A DNA stretch of 64,000 nt from NCBI RefSeq assembly GCF_041956535.1, contig NW_027192204.1, forward strand, positions 499,140 to 563,139, written 5' to 3'. Positions 12,392-25,265 of the stretch are shown piece by piece. The stretch's first letter is position 1. Each line of letters opens with the position of its first letter. The notes beneath the pieces were generated by a model that saw only the letters and a list, made by a program, of their open reading frames with translations, made no database searches and was not told the origin of the DNA. The position numbers and the translations under genes were made by a program. This DNA comes from Calcarisporiella thermophila CBS 279.70. Its lineage: Eukaryota > Calcarisporiellomycota.

Positions 12392-14457
12392 TCAGCTCGA
12401 GGCTGGAGAGCGCCGCTCCCAAATCTACAGGAAGGTGAGCCGAGGATTAGCATGACTTTCTTAGAAGCCAGAGCGCCAACAGCCGCCACCGGATGTGCCT
12501 CTGGCAGCCGGCGCCGCTTACCTGAATGTAGCTTTCGGAGAGAAATATCATCTGTGGTAGGATCTCTTCCACATATAGGTCCTGGATCTGGTACCACTGC
12601 CCGGTCCCACGATGACGCACATGCACCTTGTAAACGCCTTCATTTATTTTGCCTTCATGAGTAATATTCGCGAGAAGGTCATATTGGGTCCCGAGCGTCT
12701 CCTGTTCTTTTGAAGCTTCGACAACTAGTGTTCGACAGACCAAAAAATCAGTGGTTGATGTTCTATCCTCAGCAACACCATCCCCGAGTTTCCAAAAAAA
12801 AACACTTACACTCTCGTAGGTCAACTCCTTTTATGGGAAAGTTCACGATGGTGTGATTCTTCTCCTGTGTCCAATTGTTCTTGTTGAATCTGCGGACGTG
12901 GAGGATGATATATTGCGGAAGCTGTAGGATCTGGTGCCGCTTTAATAATCCCGGAAGCTCATTTGCGGTGCGTCCGTCATATTTCTGAAGAAGAGAAGAG
13001 AGTAATACTTGGGGAATAATGTTACGCTCTTGATCGTCTTGGAAAAGAGGCTGTGGGGGTAAATCTAATGCCAGGAAAAGGAAGGGGGTTTCTTTGCCGG
13101 TGAATTCTACCATCAGGAATGCGAGTCTCAGCTTCAGTTAGAAGAGAAATATTCGGTATGGAAAAAAACCTCGATCCGCATCGAAAAATCTAGGTTCGCT
13201 CTCGTTCTTGCGCTCGTAATCGAGCGGAATCGACTGCGTCTCGACACGCACTACTCCTTGGAAGATTTTGTAAATGATACCTGCATCAAAGGCCGTGTTA
13301 ACTGTTTGCATGGATACTCAATCCAGATATATAGCCTAGACTTACTGCTATTTTTCTTGCGAGTGCCACCCAGATCTCTATGTAGCGCGTTTAAGAACCA
13401 AGAAAGTAGCTCGATCGGGTCGCCTTGTTCAGTGAGCTTGAATTTTTTATTGCTGACATTGGAGATTTCCTGGAGAAGCTCGTGTGGGCTAACTTGACCC
13501 TTAAACGCCTTAGGGTTCCATATCTTTCGAACAAGGGTTGCAAATCGTTGCACTTCAAAGCATCTCAATGAGTACACCTCGACGCGTGTAAATGCAAAAT
13601 TTTCTAATTTGACTCACCTAGCTGCGATTTCTCCTCAAAGTTTCCCAAGATAAAAAAATCACGAAGGGGAGGAATATGCGCTAACGCCTGCACGACTACA
13701 TTAATATAGTCATTCGCCTTAATGTTATTTAGCCCAACAAAACCTATTAGAGGAAACATAGGTGCGCAATTAGCATGGATCCAATTAAACAGCCATTTTT
13801 CCTTTTTACCAGGCAAATATTTTTTATTGTTCAGGTCATAAGAGTATTTTACGTTGGAATCAAGTGCTGCGACCTGCTCTTTCGTGAAACTTGGTCGAAG
13901 GACATACTATAAGCAGAAATTAGATTCAGGTGGTCAATAGTTGAAGCAAAAACCCGTGCTTCCTTACTTTAATATCATCGAGAGACGAGTCAATAACTTC
14001 ATAGCCATCGGGCAAGATATACACCTGTTATTATAGAGGTTAAAATAAAGCAATAATGTCGTACCATTAATAGAGTTTGTAACCTTCAACGTGTCTAAGT
14101 TGATGAAGACGTGATGATCCTCGTGGATGCTGTGGAAATAAGCATGGGATGTCTTTCCTCTTCCTTTATAGAAAGAATTCACGTCAGCAAAAACCATGTT
14201 TGTCAAAGTGATGTTCCTCGACTACCTTGATAGTATTTCCCACACACTAAACATGCATATACATTGAGATTGGAGAGCGAAACGGAGCACACTTTTTCGA
14301 AATCAAAGTCAAGCATATTTCGATTCACCGTGTCCAGATATAAATCCCTTGAAACCGGGGCAGGAACGGTCCTACGCCGTTTAGTATCTTGATCTTCTGA
14401 GCCAGCTTCGGAATCTGGGCTGGGAGAGCGCTTTGAAGCGGATGGTAGCTCCGTCAT
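12392..14457 (-). CDS. SAD1: U4/U6.U5 tri-snRNP factor SAD1/USP39 (inactive ubiquitin protease fold)
   Basis: Spliceosome component needed for tri-snRNP stability. Nine exons (14457-14226, 14163-14084, 14024-13968, 13906-13618, 13552-13346, 13280-13170, 13106-12810, 12724-12522, 12424-12392) join in phase to 502 residues. After a Ser/Arg-rich start comes the ZnF-UBP domain (CSVSLSNLNVYACLVCGKYY, then SHAYFHSIHEDHHVFIN). The USP-like domain begins GFVGLNNIKANDYINVVVQA. Where active USPs have the catalytic Cys (N-x-x-x-x-C), this protein has Asp in KAND-Y, as in USP39/Sad1, so no peptidase activity is expected. Later family blocks are DLLANITHEGKINEGVYKVH and the C-terminal LSESYIQIWERR. Intron-rich structure suits a conserved housekeeping gene. 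Confidence 0.95.
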
Positions 14458-15517
14458 TTCTGGTTCCCTTGACCTTAATCCAGTGATAATGAAAATATCC
14501 GTGTCTGTAACTTAAATGTGACTATTTGTGGCTTTAATGGAGAGGTTTTATTGTAGAGGAAAATACTGCTTGAAAAGAAACGACTTCATAATGGTGCGCT
14601 TTAAGAATCGATGGATACTTTTTGAAGTCATATGGGAAAAGTCACTGGTTGACTCCACAGTTGACGGAAAGTACCTCCCGGCGGCCCAAGGGGACTTCGT
14701 ATTAAGCTCTCGTGACTTGATTGGGATGATTAAAGATGCTGTGTTGCATAATTTTGGCGATTATGGGCAAGGATGCGTGCAAAGTTCATTAAGCAGTATA
14801 TATATACCTAACGCCCATTTTAATGCAAATTCAAGCGTCAATTAAATAATTATTCTGCAGTTAAATATTTCTCAGCCCACACGAATATTGGTATTCTCCG
14901 CGTCAGTCGAGACCACTTTCGAATGGCTTGGGGTGCACTCACGTTTATTAAGCAGATATGCGGGCGACAGTGCATGATACGAGTTATTCACAATGGAGGT
15001 AAATAATAAGCGGGAGCTTGTGTCAATGAAACTATTTGTTAAGCTCTTTATCTGAACATTTTTCATCGCTAGGCACAATAAAGAAATGTCAACATGCAGC
15101 CATAGAGTATGATAGAGAGCAAATTCTGGCGCTAGCAAAGCGCCACGAGTCCAAAGGTAAGCGCCCGCTCAGTTGGAGCATTTGGGCTTCCTCTGATCGT
15201 GCACAATGGATAGGTCGCAACTTCCCCTCAGATCAGCTCCTCATAGAATCGAAGAATCATATTATGTCCATAGAGAATTAAGTTTAAAAATTAATCGAGC
15301 CGAATCTTCTGCGCCGCTAATCCTAGGGTCTCACCATAATTATTTTTGTCTTTCTGTGCGTTTATTTTGACTTTTTTCACTATCAGCCAAATAACAAATA
15401 TTCAACTGTTGCATCTCTAATTTATTTATAAAGAACATTCAGTATTTCGAAGATCTTTCAGAAGATAAACACTTTTTCTTTGGCTGAATATAAAGAAAAA
15501 TAAATATCGCGATTTCA
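14458..15517. promoter_or_regulatory. Divergent intergenic region, AT-rich
   Basis: This 1060-bp stretch separates SAD1 (minus) and the RG-rich gene (plus). It contains short frames (for example 14528-14845 plus) without recognisable features. It is expected to hold both promoters. Confidence 0.45.
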
Positions 15518-17090
15518 ATGGCAGCACGGCCGCCCCGACCCTCTCCCTCTCCACGTGCACAAAAACCCATCTCCAAGATTCGGCTCGCGCGCCTGTTACG
15601 CATGCCGGATTCTGACGAAGATACAGACATAGACCCCCGAGACTCCGTACTTTTCCATCAATTCCGCATCGTCGACTCCCACCCTAGGAATGTACGTGGC
15701 CCTCCAGGTGAAAGAGGGGAACGAGGACGTGGGCTAAGACAAGGAGGGATGGTTAGGCAGTCCGGTGAGATCCCAAGGAATCTCGGACCTGATCGTGGAA
15801 GGGGACGTGGAAATCCTCCTCCAACTCGTGGTATGGCTAAGAAATCATTTTATAAATGCAATTTATCCATTCATGATTTCGATTGGCAATTGTACAGGGA
15901 AAGGGAAACCTGATGCGAATATTGGTAGAAGGCCGCAACATTCGGACTCGGAAGAGGAGGAGGAAAATGATTCCGACAGCAAGAGTGAGTCGGAATCTGA
16001 AGATTTCCCTATAGCAACTCTAAGTAAACAGCAGAAACCTTCTACTCCTTCAACATCAAACAGTAGCCATCATTTTTAGCTATTTATTATGTAAGATGAA
16101 TAGTTTGCTAAATTTATTCTCTTTTTTTGCGTAGATGAGAACATTCGTCCCACGTCTAGTCAAATAGCATCTAACTCCAAGCCTATAGATTTTCTTCCTC
16201 AGATTGGCTCATTAAATCTTGCAAGTAGCAGTAAATCCAGCGATGAAGATGGTGGTGATGCCGCAAGCGAAGAAGATCAAGAATCCCTTAATCGTATCGG
16301 CAAAATACCCACTAAACCTCCCTCCTCTGGCTCTCAAGAACAGCCTACATCTCGCTTGCAACAACAGAACCTCACTTCAATTAAGCACACTGAAGATCCC
16401 ACACCTTCCATTGCCAATATGCCAAGTAATATGTACAGTGCAAAAATGGCATCTATTGATCGATGGCGACAGAGTATAGTGCATGACACTGCAGCAGTAG
16501 AGCCTCCTCCTTTGGCTGAAGAAAAATCTTCAACAGAGGAGAGTGAAAGATCTCTACCAACAACTAAACCGTTGCCATCCGGAGCGGCCGGGGGAATGGT
16601 TCGACAACATCCTCCTCAGCCATTACAACAGCAGCAGCAAAGATCGTCTATGCTACCTGTCTCTATGGGAGGCATATCACCAACTGGGTATATGGCACCG
16701 GCGAATTCTCGCTTATCGATGCAAATGCCGATGGGAATGGACCCGAGACGTTTGACAATGATGAGCTCATCGCCCATGGTGGGGCAATTTCCGATGATGA
16801 TGGCGCCTCAGATGATGGGTGCAGCACCCGTTATGGGAGGGAGGCCAATGAGCAGCTTAGGCATGGGTGGAATGAGCAGTATGAGTAATGCAGGCGGCAT
16901 GGGTTACGATTCTCACGCAGCACCCCATATGTCTCAACGCCCAGGTAGTGGGGGGAGGAAGATATCGCCACATGCAGCCAGAGTTAGCAATACTGGGCAG
17001 CCAAGGCTGATGAAGGAGGGAAGCGGGGCAAGAAGGGCATCGGGAATTAGCCCAAGGAGAGGCCCCCCACCCGTGTCGAAGGGGTTCTAG
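15518..17090 (+). CDS. Low-complexity RG-rich / Met-rich protein, unknown function
   Basis: Three exons (15518-15830, 15898-16062, 16135-17090; introns 67 and 72 nt) keep phase and give 477 residues. I do not recognise it. The N-terminal third is basic with an RG-rich segment (GERGERGRGLRQGG, then GRGRGNPPP), the kind of sequence that binds RNA and is methylated on arginine. An acidic Ser/Glu/Asp block follows (SDSEEEEENDSDSKSESESE), then a Ser/Gln-rich linker holding a short less-degenerate patch (MASIDRWRQSIVHD). The C-terminal ~140 residues are Met/Gly/Ser-rich with repeated M-G-x-x-P and GGM units. An RNA-binding or condensate-forming role is inferred only from composition. No folded domain is evident. 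Confidence 0.75.
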
Positions 17091-17648
17091 CAATATTCTA
17101 TACAAATATATATAAGCGTGTGCTGCCTTGATGTTCTCCTATATTTACTCTTTGCATTACTCCTTTATTTACTCCCTTCTACTTAGCATATCTTCCCAGC
17201 TCTAGTCCCATATTTTTATGTTTATATATTTATAGCATTTTTATTTGTCATGTTATTACTATTTCAGCGCCGGCTTTATTTTCTTCGGCCTTAATAAACG
17301 AAGCGAGTATGTGTATCATTACGGAAGGGGACTGTTTTCATCCTTGCGTCTGGGAAGTCGCAGCGTCCGGACAGCTTCTTTTTTGTTAAGCACTCAAGGT
17401 GTCATCCGCAAGTTTAATGGAAAAAACACCCGAGTTTAATTGATGAGGAGGTAATTTTGGGCTGCGTATTTGCCTAGATATCATTTTTACGTTTGTACGC
17501 GCAAGCTCAAAGTTTCACGCGTACTTTTTTTCCTTCCTCTACTTCACAGAGGGCCCACTTCTTTTTTCTCTTGCTCTTGTTCTCTCGCTCGCCGGCCTAC
17601 TTTAGTCATCAAATATAGAGCATCTACAAGATATTGCTGAGACAAGAG
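17091..17648. promoter_or_regulatory. Intergenic, BLM10 promoter
   Basis: This 558-bp stretch has AT-rich sequence first and a pyrimidine-rich stretch (about 17525-17590, CTCTTGCTCTTGTTCTCTCG) just before the BLM10 start, typical of fungal promoters. No gene was seen. Confidence 0.5.
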
Positions 17649-20600
17649 ATGATGTGGAGCACAAACGAAGTGCACACCCTTGACTATGCCGCCAATCTCC
17701 CCTACGCCGCAGATCTTTCAGGAGAGGCCGAGGCCATGCTAAAGGAAATTGTGCTGAATCTCTCTGCGTGTGTTCAGGTTGGAGATTGGGCACCCGGGTG
17801 TGTAATGTGGGTCAAGCGACTAAACAGGTCTGAAATGGAATTTGGCCCTCAGCACTAATGCCTCCTTAGCATACTAATTAAGACGCATGATCGCAGTTAT
17901 CTAGATCTCAAGCATTTGCCGCCACGGCCCGTGAGAGCTCAGCTGGCGAGATTGCTATACGAATTGGCGACCACTCCCGGAGTCGATCCGCCAGTCGTGC
18001 AGATATTCGCTAATGCTTGCGCGCGATTAATAAAGTAGCCATTTCCTGACCTCTTTCTCCTCTTACTTCTCTTCTTTTCTTGCTTTGCAACGCACTGACC
18101 CTGTGATTACTACACTTAGGAACAAGAAGCGATTGGGACAATCAGATCTTACCCTTCCTTGGAAGCCACTCTACACTGCTATAGAGCATCTCTTTTTCAA
18201 GAAACCCCCTCGTTATATTGGACCTGAAATGTACATTAAAATACTCTTACACCTAGGTTCTATAAGCTTGATATCTTACACGCATCGTTTTTGTGTATTT
18301 AGCCTAGGTAGTCTCGTCTCTTCGTTGATCCGTCTTGCAAATGCGGCCGAAAGATTCTACCCCCCCACCGCCACCCCTCAGGCTCTTGCCGAATTCCTTC
18401 CAATGTTTTATCTAGGAGATATTTCCCTTATGCTAAGAGCCCAAAGCCTGCTTGTACTCTTCTTGCCAAAATCCTCGTTTCCTTCCGATCCAGATGCCTC
18501 CCCGCAACAATGGCTCCCGACCATATTTCGGCTATGGAGCACTGTAACACACTCCACTGCATTTGATGCGCAATTTATTGCACTAGTAGCGGCGGTCGCT
18601 AAACGGAATGTGGGAGTGCCGAGTGAACTTGGCTATAGCCAACCTTTTGGACTGTTTTCGAACAAACAAGTTAGATGGGTTTTCTCTGCTGGGCTCAAGA
18701 TGTTCCAGCTACAAGTCGGGAGCAGCATGAATGGGATGTCCACTGCAACTTATGGATACGATCATTTAACATTAACATCATCTGTTGGGGTGAAAGAAGT
18801 AAATAATACCCTCTTCGTCCCGATCCCTATATATTTTATACTAACCTGCTATTTTCTTGAAAGGACATCTTCCAAGCATTTGCTAAGTTTGTAGTCTACA
18901 CTATCTTTCCTGTTTCTTCCAACGAAGTAGAATGCACTATGAAACACCTCTCAAACTTAATCCAAGCCGTCGAGTCGTATTTCCATCCATCCAACAGTGG
19001 GAGGTGGACTTCGAACTTGACACGGTTTCTCTATGGTCTTGCCAATGAGTTCTTGGTTCGTTGGCGGAAGGAGCACGAGGATGTAAACTGCACCACTCCG
19101 AGTGAAAGAAGGCTGACCCCAGAGATCCGGCACGAGTTCGTTGCAACATTGAGAGGGATCACATTTTTGGGAATGTTTGGAAAAGACACGTCTGTGGTGG
19201 AGAATGTGCACAAGACCTTGAAATGCCTTGCTTGTAAGTGCCGTATTATCACTTGACTACTCATCGAACTAACCATTCTGTTTCGTATTTTAGGGCTCGA
19301 GCCGTCTCTGATCTTCCCAGGGCTCTTGGAGCGGGTGTATCCCTCACTAGAGACCCTTACTGAGGTAATTTGCCCGCTTGCCCATTATCAACTGTGTACA
19401 ATAATCGGAAACTAATGTAGTCTAATCAGACCCATAGGACAACCACATCAATTGCCTCCCTTGCCTTTGTTGCAAGGCCTCTTCTCGACCGTTCGCATTA
19501 CCCCGCGGGAGCCAAGCACCTCGTCCCTCTTCTCCAGCTTGTACTTCCTGGTTTGGATTTGAACGACCAGCTCAAAACATGGTATTCACTGATGTTCATT
19601 GCGTCTGCTGTGCTTACTGTGCCAATCTACGACCTTACAAGAACGGGAAGTGGTGGTGGTTCGCGCTACCAAGGGGTGGATATTGACGCACGGGAGGGCG
19701 AATTGATGCCGGTTAGTAATGAGGAGGAAGACGCTCTGGTGAAAGCCAGCACTGGAGGCTTTGAAGAATGGCTCGCAAACTTTTTAAGAAGGGTATTTGC
19801 TATACTTGAAAATCTTCCTCAAGATCAATTTGAGGGGAGTGGGAGCGGAAATGTTGAAGGTGAGATTCTGCGCGTGCTGACGACCACCTGTGACCTCTTG
19901 GCGCCCCAGTTATCTCAGGAGCTACACGAGTTAGCGCTACGAATGATTGTTGGCTTTGTTTCTAGTAATGTGATTTCGAATGCAATAAGAGCAATTGGAG
20001 ATATTTGCGAGGCTTTCACTACGCCAGATCCAGCCAAGGCTCTTCGCCATTTCCTCCCACTGTGCCGCTCGAACATTATACTCGAGCTTTCCCATGGCGC
20101 GGCTTCAATGCCTACCCTTTCAACGACACAGGCAGTACACTCTGACACAACGCTGCATTGGTACCAGGCTATTCTCTCTCGAGTTGCGAATTATGCGGGG
20201 AAGACTGCACTTGAGTACAAAGCGGAATTAATAGAGGTGCTAAAAGAAATGCTGGGCAAATGCAAAGCAAGGAGAGGCTATATGTGGGCAAGCGAGTGTT
20301 TGCTGAATCTCTTGGCTTCGATGACGAGCATTTATCCTACTGATTATCGGAGCCTTGATTCCGAGTCGTGGGCTCAGCGGGAACTGTTTTCAGATCATCA
20401 TCGGTTCTGGGGTAGCGTCGGTAACCCAGAAAGACCCAAGATCCAATGGCATGTCCCATCCTCTGCCGAAATCGACTATGCATTGGAACTACTGGATCTA
20501 TTTTTGAAGCCAAGTTTGGCACGTCTAAGGGATTTAATTGAGCATAGGGTTCTACCCGGCAGCTCTAGAGATATTACAGTAGAATTCTGTCTGCATTTGA

Positions 20601-23600
20601 CGGTAGTGAATAGTTGTTTGCTCGGCACATCCACCCTGATCCCAGAGGATGGATCTGAGGAAGATGGGGGGAGTCAAATGGAGATTGACGAGTACGTATA
20701 TTTACTTTGCGCAGTATAGGGTTTCGTTCACTCATCCCCCGTTGTATTTTATTTGATTTTAGTGATGAACTTACGCCTGAATATTACGAAGCTAAGCGCC
20801 TCTCCGCTGGATACTGCTTGATCAACCCAACTGATCCGCGCTACCAAACAGTCCGACACTTATTGCGCGAAGTAGGGGACACCTTACGCGAACTTTCAAG
20901 ATATTTCCGAACTAAGCGAGAGGACGACGTTGAAAGCCTGAAATTGGTGATCAAGGTCATACCATTGAGGGGATTAGCAAATCTCTTGCATGTTTGGCTA
21001 ATAGGGATTGAACTTTAGACCATAGGAGTGTTCTTGTCTAATCGAGGCGTTGCTCGGGCGGAATATGAAGCACAGAAGCAGATGTATGAAATCACAAAAA
21101 AGCATATCAAGGCGCCAGAGGACCACAAGCGTTATCCTCGCGGCAATCTAGTGAAGCGTATGCAAGTATATCACTTGCTTCGTCTACGGCTGAATGCACA
21201 CAATCGGAAACGTACCAGATTACATGACGATTTGTTGCTAGAGCTTACCGAGCTTTCTCTGAGCACATATGCTGAAATTCGGAAAACATCGCAATCCATG
21301 CTGATAGTATCCGGAAGATCGTTTTTAGGCGCAAAGCCAAAGGTGTTGCCATACTGTCTCGACGCACTAATGCCCAATGAGCATGACACCGGCGCAAAAC
21401 GCCTAAAGGGTGCGCTCTATTTACTTAGTAACAAATCATTCCTGCATACGTGCATTCGAGATTGGAGGTTTGTTCCACAGTTCCTAGTGAATTTATGCAA
21501 AGCCCAGCACAGCGACAAGGTAAGCCTCCCCTAGCTCAGAATACAATAGGATTAGCTGAAACTGGTTTTTTATTATTTCATTTAGCCTTCGGTTCAAAAG
21601 ATGATACAAGTTGTAATGATCAACTCAGTTATGAGCTATTACGACCCCTCCTTTGTTGCCACTCCGACTGCAGTGTTAGCGGAGTTTGCAGAACAGCTTG
21701 AGAAAGATGTTCTATCTGACCCCAATTTCAAACTTGTAAGTAAAGATATGGCGAAAGTAAAACGCCGTACAGAAAAGAAGCGCAATGCGGTCATCAAACT
21801 AGAGCAGACTCTCCTCGAGGTTGCAAGTGACCCGTCCGCGCATTGGCGCTATATCCTCATGGCAACTACCTTTTTGTCTAACATCCAAAGACCCGAGATT
21901 GCGCCCAGTGAAACTTGCGCAGCTTTTGCTGCAGATAGCATGATATCTGAGATCCGGAAACAGCGAGAGCTGGGTTTTGTAATGTTAGGCGGTGTGCTAC
22001 TGAGGATTAAGCAGAGGACACTCGCAAAAGGAGACGAGCGGTTAATAGCCTCGAACAGGCTGAGGAACCCGTTAAAACGAGAGGTGGCCACCCCTGTTCC
22101 ACTTCCTGACGACTTCACCGAGAATTTCTTGAAAGCGGCTCAGATGGAGACGACTTTAGAGAATGCCTCTGCCGTGTAAGTGTTGCCGGCCCATTTCTTT
22201 ATTGCTGTTTTTGGTCCTCCTAATTGGATATTATCTAGTGAATATGTGGATAAAACCTATATCGGATGGTATGTTTGGCCAATCACCTATGAAGTCTATG
22301 ATGTGTGCACGAATCAAGTCATCCTTTCCGACATTGAAACGGCTTGTGAGCCTGCCTTTAACCGTCTGCGATCCTCGCTTTGCAGCGAAGAGTGGTGGAA
22401 TCGTCTCTCCACTTACACGTCTCAGGAGGCTGCATTTAGCCGAGAGGAGCATTTCAAGCAAGAAAACGCGCGCCTATACAAGAAAATATTCCAGCTCTTT
22501 GGGGAGGAGGCATTGGAAGCTTCGAAACCTTCTCTTATTAAACTGTGCCGTGCCACCGATCAGAAATCGCACCAGCGTGCGGCTGCAGAGCTAATGGCCG
22601 GAATTATACGTGGATGCAAGCATTGGAACTTGGAGAAGATTGCTCGAATGTGGTCGTTTGTTATACCGCTACTGCGAGAGACTCTTGCGGCTGTGAATCC
22701 GGACACAATTGGCCACTGGAATTATTTCTTCAAGAACACGTGTCGCAACCGTGATCCTCGTCGCCTACGCCCACTTATTGAGCTCATATATGGAATGCGA
22801 TTTGATCCAACATCTCATGCTGCTTTTACTGAATCAGCGAAACTGACGCTAAGGTCCTCTATGCTGCAGACTCTGTCGTGGAGACTTCTCCCGGCGTCGT
22901 TGCCCTTACTCGACCAAATGCTCGAGAATGTGCAACACCCTTACAAGCAAGTTCGTACCGCCATCGCCAATAATATCCGGCGATTACACCAAATGCAATG
23001 GAATCCTTCTTATGCCTCCGTGGCCGCTCTGGTGGAGGAAAACAAAATGCGAAATGGCGAGGGTTTGGGGGTTGGAGGGCTGGAACTAAGAATTGAGATT
23101 CGAGAGCGCATGGATGAGCTCTTGAGCCAGTTGGCTACGTGGCGATCCGAGCGAGTGACTCCCGGCTCAGACTATGTCAATGCGAGCAAAACGATTCTTA
23201 CTTGGATATTAGATGCCATCCAGGGATTGTCCGCGATTACCGTCTACCCCATCGTACTCTCCCTGCTCCCTGAACTGTTTCACATGCGCGAAATAGCGGA
23301 TGACCCAGACCTGCAGTCACTCGCAACCCGTACATTTAACGCGGTAGCTGCTTCAAGCTATCCCCCTGATCTAGTAACACCCTTCCTTGATACTCTAATT
23401 CGTATCCTGACGGAGAATAAGAACTGGCACATCCGTGTGAAATCACTGCCGGTGCTGCAGGTCTTTTTCTTCCGGCACTTGTTCCTCTTTAACCGAGAGC
23501 AGATGGTGTGGGTTACGGACGTGGTCGGCCGTTTGTTAATGGACGTACAAGTGGAAGTAAGACAGCTTGCCGCTGTGACGCTTTCGGGTCTCATCCGATG

Positions 23601-23994
23601 CTCACAACGGGATGCTATTGATGGCTTGAGGGCGCGATTCAGTAGATTGCTAGAGACTCCTCTCCCCTCTCGGAAGCGTTTGAATTCGACGGAGCGTGCC
23701 TCCACCCCTGTTGGATTTCACGAAGCTCTACTGCGTCGCCATGCAGGCGTGTTGGGTCTCTCCTGCTTGGTGCAGGCCTTCCCCTATGAAGTCCCCGAAT
23801 GGATGCCTGCGGTGCTGGTTCAACTTGCTGGTTGCATCACGGACCCCGCGCCCATCCAAGCAACGGTGCGCAAAACTTTTGCAGATTTTAGACGCACACA
23901 CCAAGACACTTGGCACGAGCATGTGCTGCAATTCACAGAAGACCAACTGTCGCTGCTGACCGATTTGTTAATATCGCCATCGTATTATGCCTAA
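17649..23994 (+). CDS. BLM10: Proteasome activator BLM10/PA200
   Basis: Giant HEAT-repeat protein that caps the 20S proteasome in the nucleus and cytoplasm and opens its gate independently of ubiquitin and ATP. Eleven exons (17649-17827, 17897-18034, 18120-18230, 18303-18798, 18864-19233, 19294-19364, 19430-20691, 20763-20955, 21019-21519, 21586-22175, 22239-23994) stay in phase and give 1888 residues, close to human PA200 (~1843). Family landmarks are DLTLPWKPLYTAIEHLFFKK near the N-terminus, HRTTTSIASLAFVARPLL with LQLVLPGLDLND in the first third, IGWYVWPITYEVYD, and the conserved C-terminal HEAT region. The last three residues are YYA, the HbYX-type motif that inserts into the proteasome alpha ring. 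The 72-nt intron at 18231-18302 is a multiple of three without an in-frame stop, so its removal is likely but not proven. An upstream exon is possible. Confidence 0.95.
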
Positions 23995-25265
23995 CGAATT
24001 CTTTTTATCGACTACTTTTATATTCTCTTCTCAAATCTTAGGTTTTTTTTTTTTCTATTAACTTTTCTTGCATAACCTTCGCCCTCTTCCCTCTCACCCA
24101 TTCTCATACTTATGGCCTTGTCATATTTCGTTTGTTTTTAGAATCCTAGTATAGTTTTCTTTTCCATCTCCTCATAATGAAGGACTTTTCGAATGCCTAT
24201 TCTAACTGCACTAAACTCTCACCGCGTAATCATATTAACAAGTTTGGAGGGCTATCACAGGCATAGAATGCGTGCTCCGGAAGATGAGCAAGGACTTGCA
24301 GCGACTGGATTTCAGCGGTCATTATGTAGACATCTCGCATTATTCAAACTAAACCCGCGTGTTTTCGTATCAATCGGGTATTAAGGAACGTTCTCTAAAC
24401 TTAATGTTCCTTAGAGAGAGGACTATTTGCTTTCCGCCTGCAAGATATTCCGCAGGCTTTTTGATGAATAAAATTCCTGGTGTTAAGCAAAAACCGGTGT
24501 GTACGGTGGACTTTAGTCCACAACATTAGGGTGAATGACTCTTCCGAAACAAAGCAGAGGCTGCATAATAACCAGTTTTCCGATGACACATTTCATAATT
24601 CAAATGAATATCGCAGATAATCGCAAAGTACCAAAACGAGACGACCTGGTCTACAATGTAGGAGAGTGGCCCCCTTCATCTTCTCCGTTAGCACTTGATG
24701 AATTTTTAAATATTACTACAAGGATGGCTGAGTAGAGATAGACACCTGAATTAAAAACAAACAGGCTAGCGCAGTTCGATTAAAAACGGATTAAATAGAG
24801 TAATACAAACAAAATATCGATTGGAACCGAAAATTAGTGATAGCTTAGATTTTCATTGTAATATCGAGATTTCATCGCCCAAGCTATTAATATTTTCGTG
24901 AGAACAAATTTGGAGTATTTTTAAATAAAGTTTAGAACCTAACCTAGCTAATTAATATTACCATTTTCTTCCGCGAGATCCTAAGGTCTCGACAGGTTAT
25001 GTTTTCCTTTTATTATTGCTTCTACTGTTAACTATACTTTTCCTTTATTTACACTAGTTATAATATTCAACTATATACCCTTAGTGAACATTAATGTCGG
25101 AGCTATGGGGTCATGTGGGGATGAGAACTATCGCCGGGAAACCGCCCATGGTTGATAATTTTATAACATAAATATATTTGTATTGCTATTTTACTGAGCA
25201 AAAACAATTGTTTAGGTCAAGGCGGTCAGTTACTTATCAGTTCAGCTTTTAAGCAAAGCAAGCAG
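23995..25265. other. Long AT-rich intergenic region upstream of the methylase-reader gene
   Basis: This 1271-bp stretch has no supported gene. It holds a cluster of inverted repeats at 24382-24521 (listed separately) and otherwise AT-rich sequence. The last few hundred bases should carry the promoter of the 25266 gene. Confidence 0.5.
24382..24521. repeat. Cluster of short inverted repeats (possible structured RNA)
   Basis: Three hairpins lie within 140 bp. TAAGGAAC (24382-24389) pairs with GTTCCTTA (24406-24413), and this stem overlaps an alternative pairing of CTCTAA (24393-24398) with TTAGAG (24411-24416). GCCTGC (24436-24441) pairs with GCAGGC (24452-24457), followed by T5. GTGGACT (24506-24512) pairs with AGTCCAC (24515-24521) with a 2-nt loop. 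No protein frame explains them. The function is unknown; they could be chance, a mobile-element remnant or a small RNA. Confidence 0.35.

Noticed and set aside
14528-15281. Possible small genes in the SAD1 divergent region
   Set aside because: The frames of about 80-105 residues are AT-rich, have no family features, no splice partners and no consistent start context.
24436-24462. Bacterial-style Rho-independent terminator or evidence of bacterial DNA
   Set aside because: The surrounding genes are intron-rich and eukaryotic. A 6-bp stem plus T5 is weak, so it is reported only as part of a hairpin cluster.
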